NCBI RefSeq assembly: GCF_030994125.1
Contig: NZ_CP099917.1
Coordinates: 2,012,501 to 2,076,500 of the forward strand
DNA from: Pseudoalteromonas xiamenensis
GTDB lineage: Bacteria; Pseudomonadota; Gammaproteobacteria; Enterobacterales; Alteromonadaceae
Direction of reading: 5' to 3'
Length of the DNA: 64,000 bases
Shown in pieces: positions 1-7,960 of the stretch. Within the stretch, counting starts at the first letter, position 1. Each line of letters opens with the position of its first letter. The notes beneath the pieces were generated by a model. It was not told where the DNA came from. It was given only the letters and a program-made list of their open reading frames with translations, and searched no databases. A program made the translations under genes and the position numbers.

Positions 1-406
1 GACCTTGACACGCCGAGGTATGCGCAACCCCTTTATAAATAGTGCAAGCTTCTTCTTCACCACTAATCACATTGATTTGATGGTCTAGAATCATTTCCGC
101 TTTCTTAATGAAAACATCCGCATTGATTGCAAGACGCATTGTGGCTGTTGCGACAATTCGAATGTTTTCTTTCGGAATATCCTGCAAACGTTCTGCAAAA
201 AGAGCAAGGCATTCCCAACCTCGCTCCATTGCTTCTAATGACAAGACATTGTTTTCATCGAGGCCAGCGGCCAATCTCACTTTGCGTTTAACGCGACCAA
301 TAGTATGCACACCACCTGCCATGTATTTGGCAATCATCATGTGAAAGCTATTTGAACCTAAGTCGATTACAGCAAATATATTGTTTTGGGGAGTCGCTTG
401 CGCCAC
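1..406 (-). CDS. gppA: Exopolyphosphatase / guanosine pentaphosphate phosphatase, N-terminal part (window edge)
   Basis: Ppx/GppA phosphatases hydrolyse polyphosphate or convert pppGpp to ppGpp. The first 135 codons lie here and the rest is beyond base 1. The translation shows the actin-fold phosphate-1 motif ([12 protein letters not shown]), then a region ending [14 protein letters not shown] and ISGEEEA, which are family landmarks. No ATG is available: a stop lies just before a GTG at 406, and GAGG sits about 8 bases upstream, so GTG is taken as the start. The gene follows rhlB on the same strand after 39 bases, so the two are probably cotranscribed as in E. coli. GppA rather than Ppx is inferred from the rhlB neighbourhood. 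Confidence 0.88.
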   Translation of the reverse strand, partial: MAQATPQNNIFAVIDLGSNSFHMMIAKYMAGGVHTIGRVKRKVRLAAGLDENNVLSLEAMERGWECLALFAERLQDIPKENIRIVATATMRLAINADVFIKKAEMILDHQINVISGEEEACTIYKGVAHTSACQG

Positions 407-445
407 TTATTCAAAACCTCTAGTTCCATACTTCAGTTGCGCTCA

Positions 446-1714
446 TCAAGATGAACGCGGTTTTTGGTAACTATTTTGGCGACGTCCATTACGTTGACGT
501 GGTCCTTGTGAATAGTTCCGTTTTCTCTGCAAATCAGGTGTTTTAATGTCATCTAATAAGGCTTCTTTGTCGTAGTGTGACAAAGGAATTGCGTGATCTA
601 TGTAGGTTTCGATGTCATGCAGATTGTAAGCATATTGCTCACATGCAAAACTAATTGCATGCCCAGATGCACCTGCGCGACCTGTACGACCGATACGATG
701 AACGTAATCTTCACAATCGTCAGGTAAGTCAAAATTGAATACATGGCTCACTTCAGGAATATGTAAACCGCGCGCCGCAACGTCTGTCGCAACTAGAAGG
801 TCTAAATCACCTTTAGCAAATTGTGCCAAAATTGAAATGCGTTTCTTTTGATTCACATCACCCGTTAATAAACCAACCCGATGTCCATCCGCCTTAAGCC
901 AAGCATAAACGTCTTCACAAACCTGTTTTGTATTAGCAAAAACAATCGCTTTTTCAGGCCATTCTTCTTCAATTAGCGTTAACAATAATTTGGTTTTATC
1001 TTCTTGAGAAGGATGGAAAAGTTCTTCTTTTATGCGCTTTGCTGTTTTTACTTCTGGCTCGACTTGAACATGAATTGGGTTATGCATGTGTTCAAACGCA
1101 AGTTCCTGCACACGGTAAGAAAGTGTTGCAGAAAACAACAAGTTTATTCTTTCACTGCGCTCAGGCATGCGGTTAAACAAATAACGAATATCCTTGATGA
1201 ACCCTAAATCAAACATGCGGTCAGCTTCATCCAGTACAACTACCTCGATCTCATTTAAGCTAAACGCGCCTTGTTTGTAGAAATCGATGAGTCGCCCTGT
1301 TGTGCCAATTAAAATATCTACACCATTTTCAAATTGAGCACGTTGTTTTTCGTAATCTTCGCCACCATATACTAAACCAAGTTTAAGGTTGCATTGCGGC
1401 GCAATGATTTTTGCATCTTTATGGATCTGAATCGCTAACTCCCGAGTGGGGGCCATGATCAGGGCTCTTGGGTGCTTTCTGGACTTGCCTTCTGTTTGCA
1501 TAAGACGATGACAAGTGGCTGTTAAAAAAGCCAAAGTCTTGCCCGTCCCAGTTTGGGCTTGACCTGCGATGTCACGCCCTTCACAGACAAAAGGTAAACA
1601 CTTTGCTTGAATTGGCGTACAATATTCGAAGCCATTCTCAGTTAATCCGGCGACCACTTCCGGCGCTAAAGCAAAGTCAGAAAATTTTTTATTGGTCAAA
1701 TGTGTCTTAGTCAT
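446..1714 (-). CDS. rhlB: ATP-dependent RNA helicase RhlB
   Basis: DEAD-box RNA helicase of 422 residues (E. coli RhlB 421), the helicase partner of RNase E in the RNA degradosome. Visible motifs in order are the Q motif (CTPIQ), Walker [22 protein letters not shown], and the C-terminal domain motifs ARGLHIP and [11 protein letters not shown] short basic tail rich in Arg, Gln and Ser follows. The gene is divergent from trxA and upstream of gppA, the same neighbourhood as E. coli rhlB, which supports RhlB over other DEAD-box paralogues. Whether this organism's RNase E binds it cannot be judged here. Confidence 0.95.
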   Translation of the reverse strand: MTKTHLTNKKFSDFALAPEVVAGLTENGFEYCTPIQAKCLPFVCEGRDIAGQAQTGTGKTLAFLTATCHRLMQTEGKSRKHPRALIMAPTRELAIQIHKDAKIIAPQCNLKLGLVYGGEDYEKQRAQFENGVDILIGTTGRLIDFYKQGAFSLNEIEVVVLDEADRMFDLGFIKDIRYLFNRMPERSERINLLFSATLSYRVQELAFEHMHNPIHVQVEPEVKTAKRIKEELFHPSQEDKTKLLLTLIEEEWPEKAIVFANTKQVCEDVYAWLKADGHRVGLLTGDVNQKKRISILAQFAKGDLDLLVATDVAARGLHIPEVSHVFNFDLPDDCEDYVHRIGRTGRAGASGHAISFACEQYAYNLHDIETYIDHAIPLSHYDKEALLDDIKTPDLQRKRNYSQGPRQRNGRRQNSYQKPRSS

Positions 1715-1805
1715 AGCAATTAAGCATAACGTTTAAACTTGCAATAAGAAATAAGAGTGTTTAAATACGCATTAAATAATTCGCTAAAATTTAACGGAGA
1801 GCGTG

Positions 1806-2132
1806 ATGAGCGACAAAATTATTCAACTTACTGATGACGGCTTTGAGGCTGATGTATTAAAAGCTGACAAACCAGTACTTGTTGATTTTTGGGCAGAATG
1901 GTGTGGTCCTTGTAAGATGATCGCCCCAATTTTAGACGAAGTCGCTGCTGAATTTGAAGGCCGCGTTACTATCGCTAAGCTAAACATTGACCAAAACGCG
2001 GGCACTCCACCTAAGTTTGGTATTCGCGGTATCCCTACATTATTACTGTTTAAAGACGGTGCAGTTGCCGCAACTAAGGTTGGCGCACTTTCAAAAACTC
2101 AGTTAGTTGAATTCTTAGAAAACAACATCTAA
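1806..2132 (+). CDS. trxA: Thioredoxin 1
   Basis: Small cytoplasmic disulfide reductase, 108 residues, one thioredoxin fold. The redox motif WCGPC lies near residues 31-35 in the usual [10 protein letters not shown] context, and the cis-proline loop (RGIPTLLLF) is present. It donates electrons to ribonucleotide reductase, methionine sulfoxide reductases and others. An upstream in-frame GTG at 1803 exists, but ATG 1806 is preferred because GGAGA at 1796-1800 is then 5 bases away. An intrinsic terminator follows at once, so trxA and the downstream rho are at least partly separate transcripts. Confidence 0.96.
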   Translation: MSDKIIQLTDDGFEADVLKADKPVLVDFWAEWCGPCKMIAPILDEVAAEFEGRVTIAKLNIDQNAGTPPKFGIRGIPTLLLFKDGAVAATKVGALSKTQLVEFLENNI

Positions 2133-2139
2133 GCCTCTG

Positions 2140-2168
2140 AAAGGCCAAGCATCTTTACTTGGCCTTTT
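2140..2168 (+). terminator. Intrinsic terminator after trxA
   Basis: AAGGCCAAG and CTTGGCCTT form a 9-10 bp stem around an 8-base loop, ending in a short T run, 8 bases after the trxA stop. Confidence 0.8.
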
Positions 2169-2329
2169 CAAATCACCCACTTTTTTTATGTGAATTTACT
2201 TGATTAAACACTGGACGATATTAAATCGACCTGCTAACTTATTAGCCCACTAGTCTTTTTCAAACTAATCAAATTTCAACCCCTCTCGGTTCATTCGAGA
2301 TTAATGACTGAAATAAAGAACCCACCGAT

Positions 2330-3592
2330 ATGCATTTAAGCGAATTAAAACACAAGTCAATTAACGAACTTGTTCAGTTGGCTGAGTCTATGGGACTCGA
2401 AAACGTTGCTCGTCTACGCAAGCAAGATATTATTTTCTCTATTTTAAAAGCACACTCAAAAAGTGGCGAGAATATCTACGGCAACGGCGTTCTAGAAATT
2501 TTGCAAGATGGCTTTGGCTTCTTACGCTCTTCTGAAGCATCTTACTTAGCCGGTCCAGACGATATCTACGTTTCACCAAGCCAAATTCGTCGATTTAACT
2601 TACGCACTGGTGACACCATTTCTGGTCTTATCCGCCCACCAAAAGAAGGTGAGCGTTACTTCGCATTATTGAAAGTAAATGAAGTAAACTATGACAAGCC
2701 TGAAAACTCACGCACGAAAATCCTGTTCGAAAACTTAACACCAATCCACGCCAACGAACGTTTGACGATGGAACGTGGTAACGGTAGTACAGAAGATATC
2801 ACCGCTCGTGTATTGGATTTAGCGTCGCCAATCGGTAAAGGTCAACGTGGTCTTATCGTTGCTCCACCGAAAGCGGGTAAAACGATGTTACTTCAAAACA
2901 TCGCGCAATCAATCAGCTACAACAACCCTGATGCTCAGCTTATCGTTTTACTAATCGACGAGCGTCCGGAAGAAGTAACTGAGATGCAACGTCTAGTAAA
3001 AGGCGAAGTCATCGCTTCAACGTTCGATGAGCCAGCGAGTCGTCACGTACAAGTTGCCGAAATGGTTATCGAGAAAGCTAAACGTCTTGTTGAACATAAG
3101 AAAGACGTTGTTATCTTACTTGACTCAATTACACGTTTAGCGCGTGCATACAACACCGTTATTCCTTCATCAGGTAAAGTACTTACTGGTGGTGTTGATG
3201 CAAACGCACTACACAAGCCAAAACGTTTCTTTGGTGCTGCGCGTAACGTTGAAGAAGGTGGTAGCCTTACGATCATCGCTACAGCTCTTATCGATACCGG
3301 CTCTAAGATGGATGAAGTTATCTACGAAGAGTTTAAAGGTACAGGTAACATGGAATTACATCTAAACCGCAAAATCGCGGAAAAACGTGTATTCCCAGCA
3401 ATTGACTTTAACCGTTCAGGTACGCGTCGTGAAGAACTCCTCACCAAAGCGGATGAGTTACAAAAGATGTGGATTCTACGTAAGATTGTTCATGAAATGA
3501 CAGAAATCGATGCGATGGAATTCCTCATTGATAAACTTGCAATGAGCAAAACAAACGACGAATTCTTTGAATTAATGCGTCGAAGCAAATAA
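2330..3592 (+). CDS. rho: Transcription termination factor Rho
   Basis: Hexameric RNA-dependent ATPase that ends transcription at Rho-dependent sites. It has 420 residues (E. coli 419). Order: N-terminal Rho-N helical domain ([10 protein letters not shown]), the RNA-binding CSD/OB domain with GFLRS (about 65-125), then the RecA-like ATPase with Walker A (PPKAGKT), Walker B ([16 protein letters not shown]), the Q-loop and R-loop region (GGVDANAL, then [15 protein letters not shown]), and arginine finger area near SGTRREELL. The ribosome site is weak (AAGAA). A roughly 160-base leader precedes it, with a short ORF running into the rho start. The leader fits autoregulation as known for E. coli rho, but that is inferred. 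Confidence 0.97.
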   Translation: MHLSELKHKSINELVQLAESMGLENVARLRKQDIIFSILKAHSKSGENIYGNGVLEILQDGFGFLRSSEASYLAGPDDIYVSPSQIRRFNLRTGDTISGLIRPPKEGERYFALLKVNEVNYDKPENSRTKILFENLTPIHANERLTMERGNGSTEDITARVLDLASPIGKGQRGLIVAPPKAGKTMLLQNIAQSISYNNPDAQLIVLLIDERPEEVTEMQRLVKGEVIASTFDEPASRHVQVAEMVIEKAKRLVEHKKDVVILLDSITRLARAYNTVIPSSGKVLTGGVDANALHKPKRFFGAARNVEEGGSLTIIATALIDTGSKMDEVIYEEFKGTGNMELHLNRKIAEKRVFPAIDFNRSGTRREELLTKADELQKMWILRKIVHEMTEIDAMEFLIDKLAMSKTNDEFFELMRRSK

Positions 3593-3596
3593 TGTT

Positions 3597-3625
3597 AAAA
3601 AAGCCTGCAATTTGCAGGCTTTTTT
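3597..3625. terminator. Bidirectional terminator between rho and the DUF2057 gene
   Basis: GCCTGCA and TGCAGGC form a stem around AATT, flanked by an A run on the left and a T run on the right. It can therefore end both rho (+) and the convergent DUF2057 gene (-). Confidence 0.88.
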
Positions 3626-3626
3626 A

Positions 3627-4220
3627 TTACTGTCCAATGCGCTTTAAAAACTCAGCTCTTTCGGCTTGAGTAGCTTGCTGCCACCAAAACTCCAACATCA
3701 CCGCTGGTGTGGGTGGTGCTGCAACGGGTGCATCAGGCGCTCTGACGTTGGCAGGTTTTGTCGATGGCTCTGGACGAAGCGTAGCGATAGGTGCTACAGG
3801 CTCTTCCACTTGCTCCATCACAGGCTCCGCAACCGCGTTAACTTGGGTATCCTCTCCGTTACTTTCGGCTCTTAGCGTTATGAGCGGCTGCTTTGCAAAA
3901 CGTCTTGCCTGCTCAATAGATTCGGCTCGACTAAAGCGAATTTGATAAGTCCCTTCTTTTGGAATTTCTAAATCTACCCAAAATGGTGCTGATTCAACCA
4001 CCTCATGCTCATCGTAGCCTAACTCGTACAAATCGGAATACTTAAGTTTCAGTTTGTAGTTTCCAGGTGTTAGCGACAACGTACGGATTTTACTGAACCA
4101 CGAATGCTCGACCGTCTTTTCATCTACCTGTAGTGGATAAAACTCTTCCGGAAAGTTAATGGTTGCCGCGTGAGAAACTGCGCAAAACAACAACCCTGTA
4201 ACGAATATTATTCTTCTCAT
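3627..4220 (-). CDS. Exported DUF2057 (YccT-like) protein
   Basis: Protein of 197 residues with a signal peptide (MRRIIFVTGLLFCAVSHAA, cleavage near 19). The body matches the DUF2057/YccT family: an N-terminal beta domain (FPEEFYPLQVDEKTV, then TLSLTPGNYKLKLKY), a Pro/Ala/Val-rich linker, and the characteristic C-terminal helix LEFWWQQATQAERAEFLK. Function is not well established; E. coli YccT has been linked to control of curli. ATG 4220 is chosen over an in-frame ATG at 4232 because GGAGGGAAC lies directly before it. The hinT promoter lies divergently upstream. Confidence 0.82.
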   Translation of the reverse strand: MRRIIFVTGLLFCAVSHAATINFPEEFYPLQVDEKTVEHSWFSKIRTLSLTPGNYKLKLKYSDLYELGYDEHEVVESAPFWVDLEIPKEGTYQIRFSRAESIEQARRFAKQPLITLRAESNGEDTQVNAVAEPVMEQVEEPVAPIATLRPEPSTKPANVRAPDAPVAAPPTPAVMLEFWWQQATQAERAEFLKRIGQ

Positions 4221-4262
4221 TGTTCCCTCCATTTTGGATGAGTGTGGCAGCTCTAAGATTAT

Positions 4263-4290
4263 TTGTCATTACTCTGTGCTCTAATATAAT
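4263..4290 (+). promoter_or_regulatory. Sigma70-type promoter for hinT
   Basis: TTGTCA (4263-4268), a 16-base spacer and a perfect TATAAT (4285-4290) lie about 30 bases before the hinT start. This is one of the best promoter matches in the window. Confidence 0.7.
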
Positions 4291-4321
4291 GACTTTACTG
4301 TTTACTCCTCAAGGACTACGT

Positions 4322-4693
4322 ATGAGTACTGAAACGATCTTTAGTAAAATCATTGCCCGTGAAATTCCAGCTGACATTGTTTATGAAGATGAGCAAAGTT
4401 TGGCATTTCGCGACATTAACCCACAAGCACCTTTTCACGTGTTGGTTATTCCAAAAACCCCGATCGCAACCATCAATGACATAACACCGGAGCACGCTTC
4501 TCTTGTCGGTCATTTATATGTCGTTGCAGCAAAGCTTGCTAAAGAATACGGGTTTGCTGAAGACGGCTATCGCGTCGTAATGAATTGCAATGAACACGGC
4601 GGGCAAACGGTGTTCCATATTCACCTTCATGTCCTCGCAGGCAAAGAAATGGGGTGGCCACCCTACCAAAATAATAAAAAAGTATTACAATAA
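4322..4693 (+). CDS. hinT: HIT-family purine nucleoside phosphoramidase (HinT)
   Basis: Histidine triad protein of 123 residues, close to E. coli HinT (119). HinT hydrolyses AMP-lysine and other adenosine phosphoramidates. The opening ETIFSKIIAREIPADIVYED and the triad HIHLHVLAGKEMGWPP are diagnostic, and NEHGGQTVFH precedes the triad. The open frame extends back to 4220, but ATG 4322 has AAGGA six bases upstream and starts where the family starts, so the longer version is rejected. It is transcribed from a strong promoter at 4263-4290 and appears monocistronic. Confidence 0.93.
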   Translation: MSTETIFSKIIAREIPADIVYEDEQSLAFRDINPQAPFHVLVIPKTPIATINDITPEHASLVGHLYVVAAKLAKEYGFAEDGYRVVMNCNEHGGQTVFHIHLHVLAGKEMGWPPYQNNKKVLQ

Positions 4694-4782
4694 AGTATTC
4701 GATGTTAAGGAATGTAAATAATTAATGCACTCCTATAATTTCAACTATTTTTATTCATTTTCAATGATTTACTATAACAATG

Positions 4783-4814
4783 CGTTTTATTCTCATATGG
4801 AATAAAACGTTTTT
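4783..4814 (+). terminator. AT-rich terminator-like hairpin between hinT and the CsgD-like gene
   Basis: A perfect 10-bp inverted repeat, CGTTTTATTC and GAATAAAACG separated by 7 bases, is followed by five T. It could end hinT. It also abuts the candidate -35 of the next gene, so an operator role is possible. Confidence 0.5.
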
Positions 4815-4842
4815 GCTACATCCTATCGCGAAAAACTATAAA
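4813..4842 (+). promoter_or_regulatory. Candidate promoter of the CsgD-like regulator
   Basis: TTGCTA (4813-4818), an 18-base spacer and TATAAA (4837-4842) lie 80 bases before the start codon. Moderate match only. Confidence 0.4.
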
Positions 4843-4921
4843 TCATTGTGAAAATTCTAATACAAAAGGCGTGAATCACATGTTAGGATTAGGGTAATTC
4901 TAAACACGAGTATCAACAGCA

Positions 4922-5578
4922 ATGAGCAGTTCTGCCTTTTTGTTACTAGAAAAAAACCCGATCAACACTATAGGTGTCAACGTTTTACAACCTTTGTTGA
5001 AAACGCAAGGAATTGATGTTACCGCCGGTACCGACATTTCCCAAGTCCCAGAGGGAACCCGTTTGCTGTTTATTGAAACAGCCACTGACGATGCATGGGG
5101 GAAATTGAAGGAGCACCTCGTTAGCTTGAAAGTTAAGTGTGACATCGTGTTGTTTAACCTAGATGAGAATCCAGAACTCGCAAATCGTGCATTACTAAGT
5201 GGTATTCGTGGTGTGTTCTACACTACCGACAACGCAGATGTATTAATGAAAGGGATCCGCCTATTGATGGAAAATCAATTGTGGTATCGCCGTGAAATTA
5301 TGTGCAATGTCCTAAACCGAATGTTGCAGTTCAATAAAGATGCGCTTCATAAGTTAACCGAAGGTGATATTGAACCGATTAAGCTAACTAAACGTGAGAA
5401 AGCGATTATTTCATTAATGAGTAAAGGAGCGAAAAACAAAGAAATCGCCGAATCTCTCAATATCAGCCCTCACACAGTTAAAACCCATCTGTACAGTGCA
5501 TTTAGAAAGACGAAATGCCGCAATCGTATCGAGTTGCTTTCTTGGGCACAACAAAATATTCCTGACGAAATTCGTTAA
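4922..5578 (+). CDS. CsgD/VpsT-type LuxR-family transcriptional regulator
   Basis: Regulator of 218 residues (E. coli CsgD 216). The N-terminal half is a receiver-like fold lacking the usual phosphorylation signature, with LFNLDENPELANRALLSGIRGVFY in the middle. Residues around 155-215 are a LuxR/GerE helix-turn-helix (LTKREKAIISLMSKGAKNKE, then SPHTVKTHLYSAFRK), very close to CsgD. Just after the receiver-like domain comes QLWYRRE, aligned with the VpsT segment that binds c-di-GMP (W[FLM][TS]R). CsgD and VpsT activate biofilm matrix genes. A hybrid kinase gene follows after 125 bases. Family assignment is firm; the regulon and ligand are inference. Confidence 0.87.
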   Translation: MSSSAFLLLEKNPINTIGVNVLQPLLKTQGIDVTAGTDISQVPEGTRLLFIETATDDAWGKLKEHLVSLKVKCDIVLFNLDENPELANRALLSGIRGVFYTTDNADVLMKGIRLLMENQLWYRREIMCNVLNRMLQFNKDALHKLTEGDIEPIKLTKREKAIISLMSKGAKNKEIAESLNISPHTVKTHLYSAFRKTKCRNRIELLSWAQQNIPDEIR

Positions 5579-5595
5579 TTTCGTCGAATGTTCGA

Positions 5596-5631
5596 GCAGT
5601 TACTTTATCGTTTCCTCGTTAAAGTAGCTGC
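5596..5631 (+). other. Hairpin between the CsgD-like gene and the hybrid kinase
   Basis: GCAGTTACTTTA and TAAAGTAGCTGC form a 12-bp stem with one wobble and a 12-base loop, just after the regulator stop codon. No T run follows, so it may attenuate rather than terminate. Confidence 0.4.
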
Positions 5632-5703
5632 CGTCATACTCCGCTTTACTCACTTCAAACAACCCTCTATTCTGTAGACGAACGATAAGAATAACTGTCT
5701 ACT

Positions 5704-7863
5704 ATGTTTGATACTAAAACACTTTACCTTACCTCCGCGGTCATGATGGCCATAATGACACTCTTGTCGACCATGACATGGCGTGCAAATAAATCCATTC
5801 CAGGAACCTTGCTTTATATTTTTTACCCACTCGTTTCCTTTACTGCCGTTATCAGCTTCTCGACTCATAGCTATTTTGACAACTGGACAACCATCAGCGT
5901 TGCGAATGTATTGCTCTTCTTTGCGTCCGTTGTTCACGTCACTGCCATTAGTCAGTTTCTTGATTTCAAACGCATCGAACTCAAAGCCTTTTTTCTCACC
6001 ACTTTGGTCCTAGGCCTTCTATTGCTCTATTTCGCGTGGGTAGCACCGAGTTTGAGAGAACGGATTTTTGTCTCCGATCTCCAACACGTATTTGAAGCCG
6101 CATTTTTACTTTATGTTTTTATTCGTTTTGCACGACCACTTTACCCCAATGGCAGTATGGTCTACATCCTCATTCTACTGACGTTACTCTGTGTTTTTAT
6201 TGGCCGAATGCTGTTTATGGGTGACGTTACATCCACAACGCTTTTTAAAGAAAATTGGTTTGCCATTACCGTGTTTTTTAATGGCGTGATCTCCCCCATT
6301 TTCTACACCACGGGTATGGCACTTCTGTGCAATGAACGAAGAGAAACACACCTCAATAATTTGGCCGCAAAAGCACAAAAAGATTTAGAGATCCGTGGAC
6401 TCTTTCTTTCAACCGTCAGCCATGAAATTCGTACACCACTGAATGGCATTCTAGGCAGTGCACAGTTAGTGTTAAATCGCTCGAAAGATGCAACCAACAA
6501 AGCCTATTGTGAAGCCATCATTAACTCTGCTGAATCACTCAATTTACTCATTGATAAAGTATTAGATTACGCCAGTCTCGAACAACGTGATGAAGCACTG
6601 TATGAAGAAGATGTAGAAATAAAAAGCTGGCTCAATAACTTATGCTTACTTTTAAGCCCTCTGGCCGAACAAAAGAAAGTCGCCTTTGAGTTACTTTATG
6701 AACTCCCAGATCAAGCCTGTTATTACTGCGACCAGCAGAAACTCAGACAAATCATCATCAATCTAGTCGGCAATGCGATTAAATTTACGGATAAGGGCTA
6801 CGTCAAACTGCATGTCGAACTTGTGAGCGAACATGACATGACCCATCTAGTTCGATTTAATGTGATTGATACGGGACCAGGGATTGAACAAGACGAAATT
6901 GAATACCTGACTGAGCCCTACGTGCAAAGCAATGCGGGTAAGATAAAAGGTGGCACAGGCCTTGGTCTTGCGATCACCGCTCGTCTTTTAGAAAAATTGG
7001 GCAGCAAGCTGAATATTGCCAGCGAAGTAAACGCTGGCAGTGAGTTTAGTTTCGATATTCGCCTAACTTTAGGCGAACTCAGCCTCGTAGAACAGCGCCA
7101 TCAAAGTGCCCAATATCTCACGGGATTAAATGTATTACTGGTTGAGGACTTAGAATTAAACCAAAAAATCGCCATTGAGTTTATGGCCGCGGATGAACAC
7201 AAAGTGAAACTTGCCACAACCGGTGGACATGCGTTGGAGCTATTGCAACAACACCAATTTGACGTCGTCTTGCTTGATATGAACTTACCTGACTTAACTG
7301 GACAGGATGTGCTTCGCCGTCTTAAACAGCTCGAGCACAAAAACAATCGCACCCCGTTTTTAGCCTTTACCGCTAGCTTAAGTCCAGATGAAGTTAAAGA
7401 GTACATTGCACTCGGTATAAAAGACATTGTTGGAAAACCGATTAAACAAGAGAAACTTCGCCAAGCACTCAGTGATTCTCAAACAGCACAGAAGCCCAGT
7501 ATATCTGCCGAGCTGCCAGATGTACTGTACGATGACACCGCCGTAGCGAGTTTGAATAGTAGCTTTAATGAAGATGAGGTATCGTCTATCTACAATGAGT
7601 TTGTCCTCTCAGCTAGAAACAAAGTCATAAGAATTCAACAACTTGCAAAAGAATCTCCTGAGCAGTGTATTAAGCTATTACATCGCCAAGCCAGTACGGC
7701 TCTGCAACTAGGGTTTAACCGTTTTGGCACGCTACTGAAAAAAATAGAGAGACGCCTGCTGGATGGCAAGGAGTGCTCACAAGAACTCGCTCAGTCGCTG
7801 CCCCTTTGGCAAGAAAGTTTAGAAGCGTACCTGACACACATACGAAAACAGACGCTCGGTTAA
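5704..7863 (+). CDS. Seven-helix hybrid sensor histidine kinase (HisKA-HATPase-REC-HPt-like)
   Basis: Inner-membrane hybrid kinase of 719 residues. About seven hydrophobic helices fill residues 1-215 with no large periplasmic loop. The HisKA domain carries the phospho-His at about H240 (SHEIRTPLNG). HATPase motifs follow (NLVGNAIKFT, DTGPGI, GGTGLGLAI). A receiver domain has LLVEDLELN, the phospho-Asp near D525 (LLDMNLPD) and GKPIK. The C-terminal 130 residues look like an HPt domain with a candidate His at about H660 (LLHRQAST), but the usual HxLKG consensus is lost. No cognate response regulator is adjacent except the CsgD-like gene upstream, which has no clear receiver phosphosite. The ligand is unknown. 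Confidence 0.9.
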   Translation: MFDTKTLYLTSAVMMAIMTLLSTMTWRANKSIPGTLLYIFYPLVSFTAVISFSTHSYFDNWTTISVANVLLFFASVVHVTAISQFLDFKRIELKAFFLTTLVLGLLLLYFAWVAPSLRERIFVSDLQHVFEAAFLLYVFIRFARPLYPNGSMVYILILLTLLCVFIGRMLFMGDVTSTTLFKENWFAITVFFNGVISPIFYTTGMALLCNERRETHLNNLAAKAQKDLEIRGLFLSTVSHEIRTPLNGILGSAQLVLNRSKDATNKAYCEAIINSAESLNLLIDKVLDYASLEQRDEALYEEDVEIKSWLNNLCLLLSPLAEQKKVAFELLYELPDQACYYCDQQKLRQIIINLVGNAIKFTDKGYVKLHVELVSEHDMTHLVRFNVIDTGPGIEQDEIEYLTEPYVQSNAGKIKGGTGLGLAITARLLEKLGSKLNIASEVNAGSEFSFDIRLTLGELSLVEQRHQSAQYLTGLNVLLVEDLELNQKIAIEFMAADEHKVKLATTGGHALELLQQHQFDVVLLDMNLPDLTGQDVLRRLKQLEHKNNRTPFLAFTASLSPDEVKEYIALGIKDIVGKPIKQEKLRQALSDSQTAQKPSISAELPDVLYDDTAVASLNSSFNEDEVSSIYNEFVLSARNKVIRIQQLAKESPEQCIKLLHRQASTALQLGFNRFGTLLKKIERRLLDGKECSQELAQSLPLWQESLEAYLTHIRKQTLG

Positions 7864-7960
7864 TCATCGCGTTCTGTCGACAACTTGCACGTTTTTGTTC
7901 ATGCTGTTTGTCATCTCGGTCCACCCCGAGCAAATTACAATTAAATCTAGGATATCAGCG

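Noticed and set aside
4220..4321. 34-residue N-terminal extension of HinT
   Set aside because: It spans the promoter at 4263-4290, while ATG 4322 has a good ribosome site and the family start.
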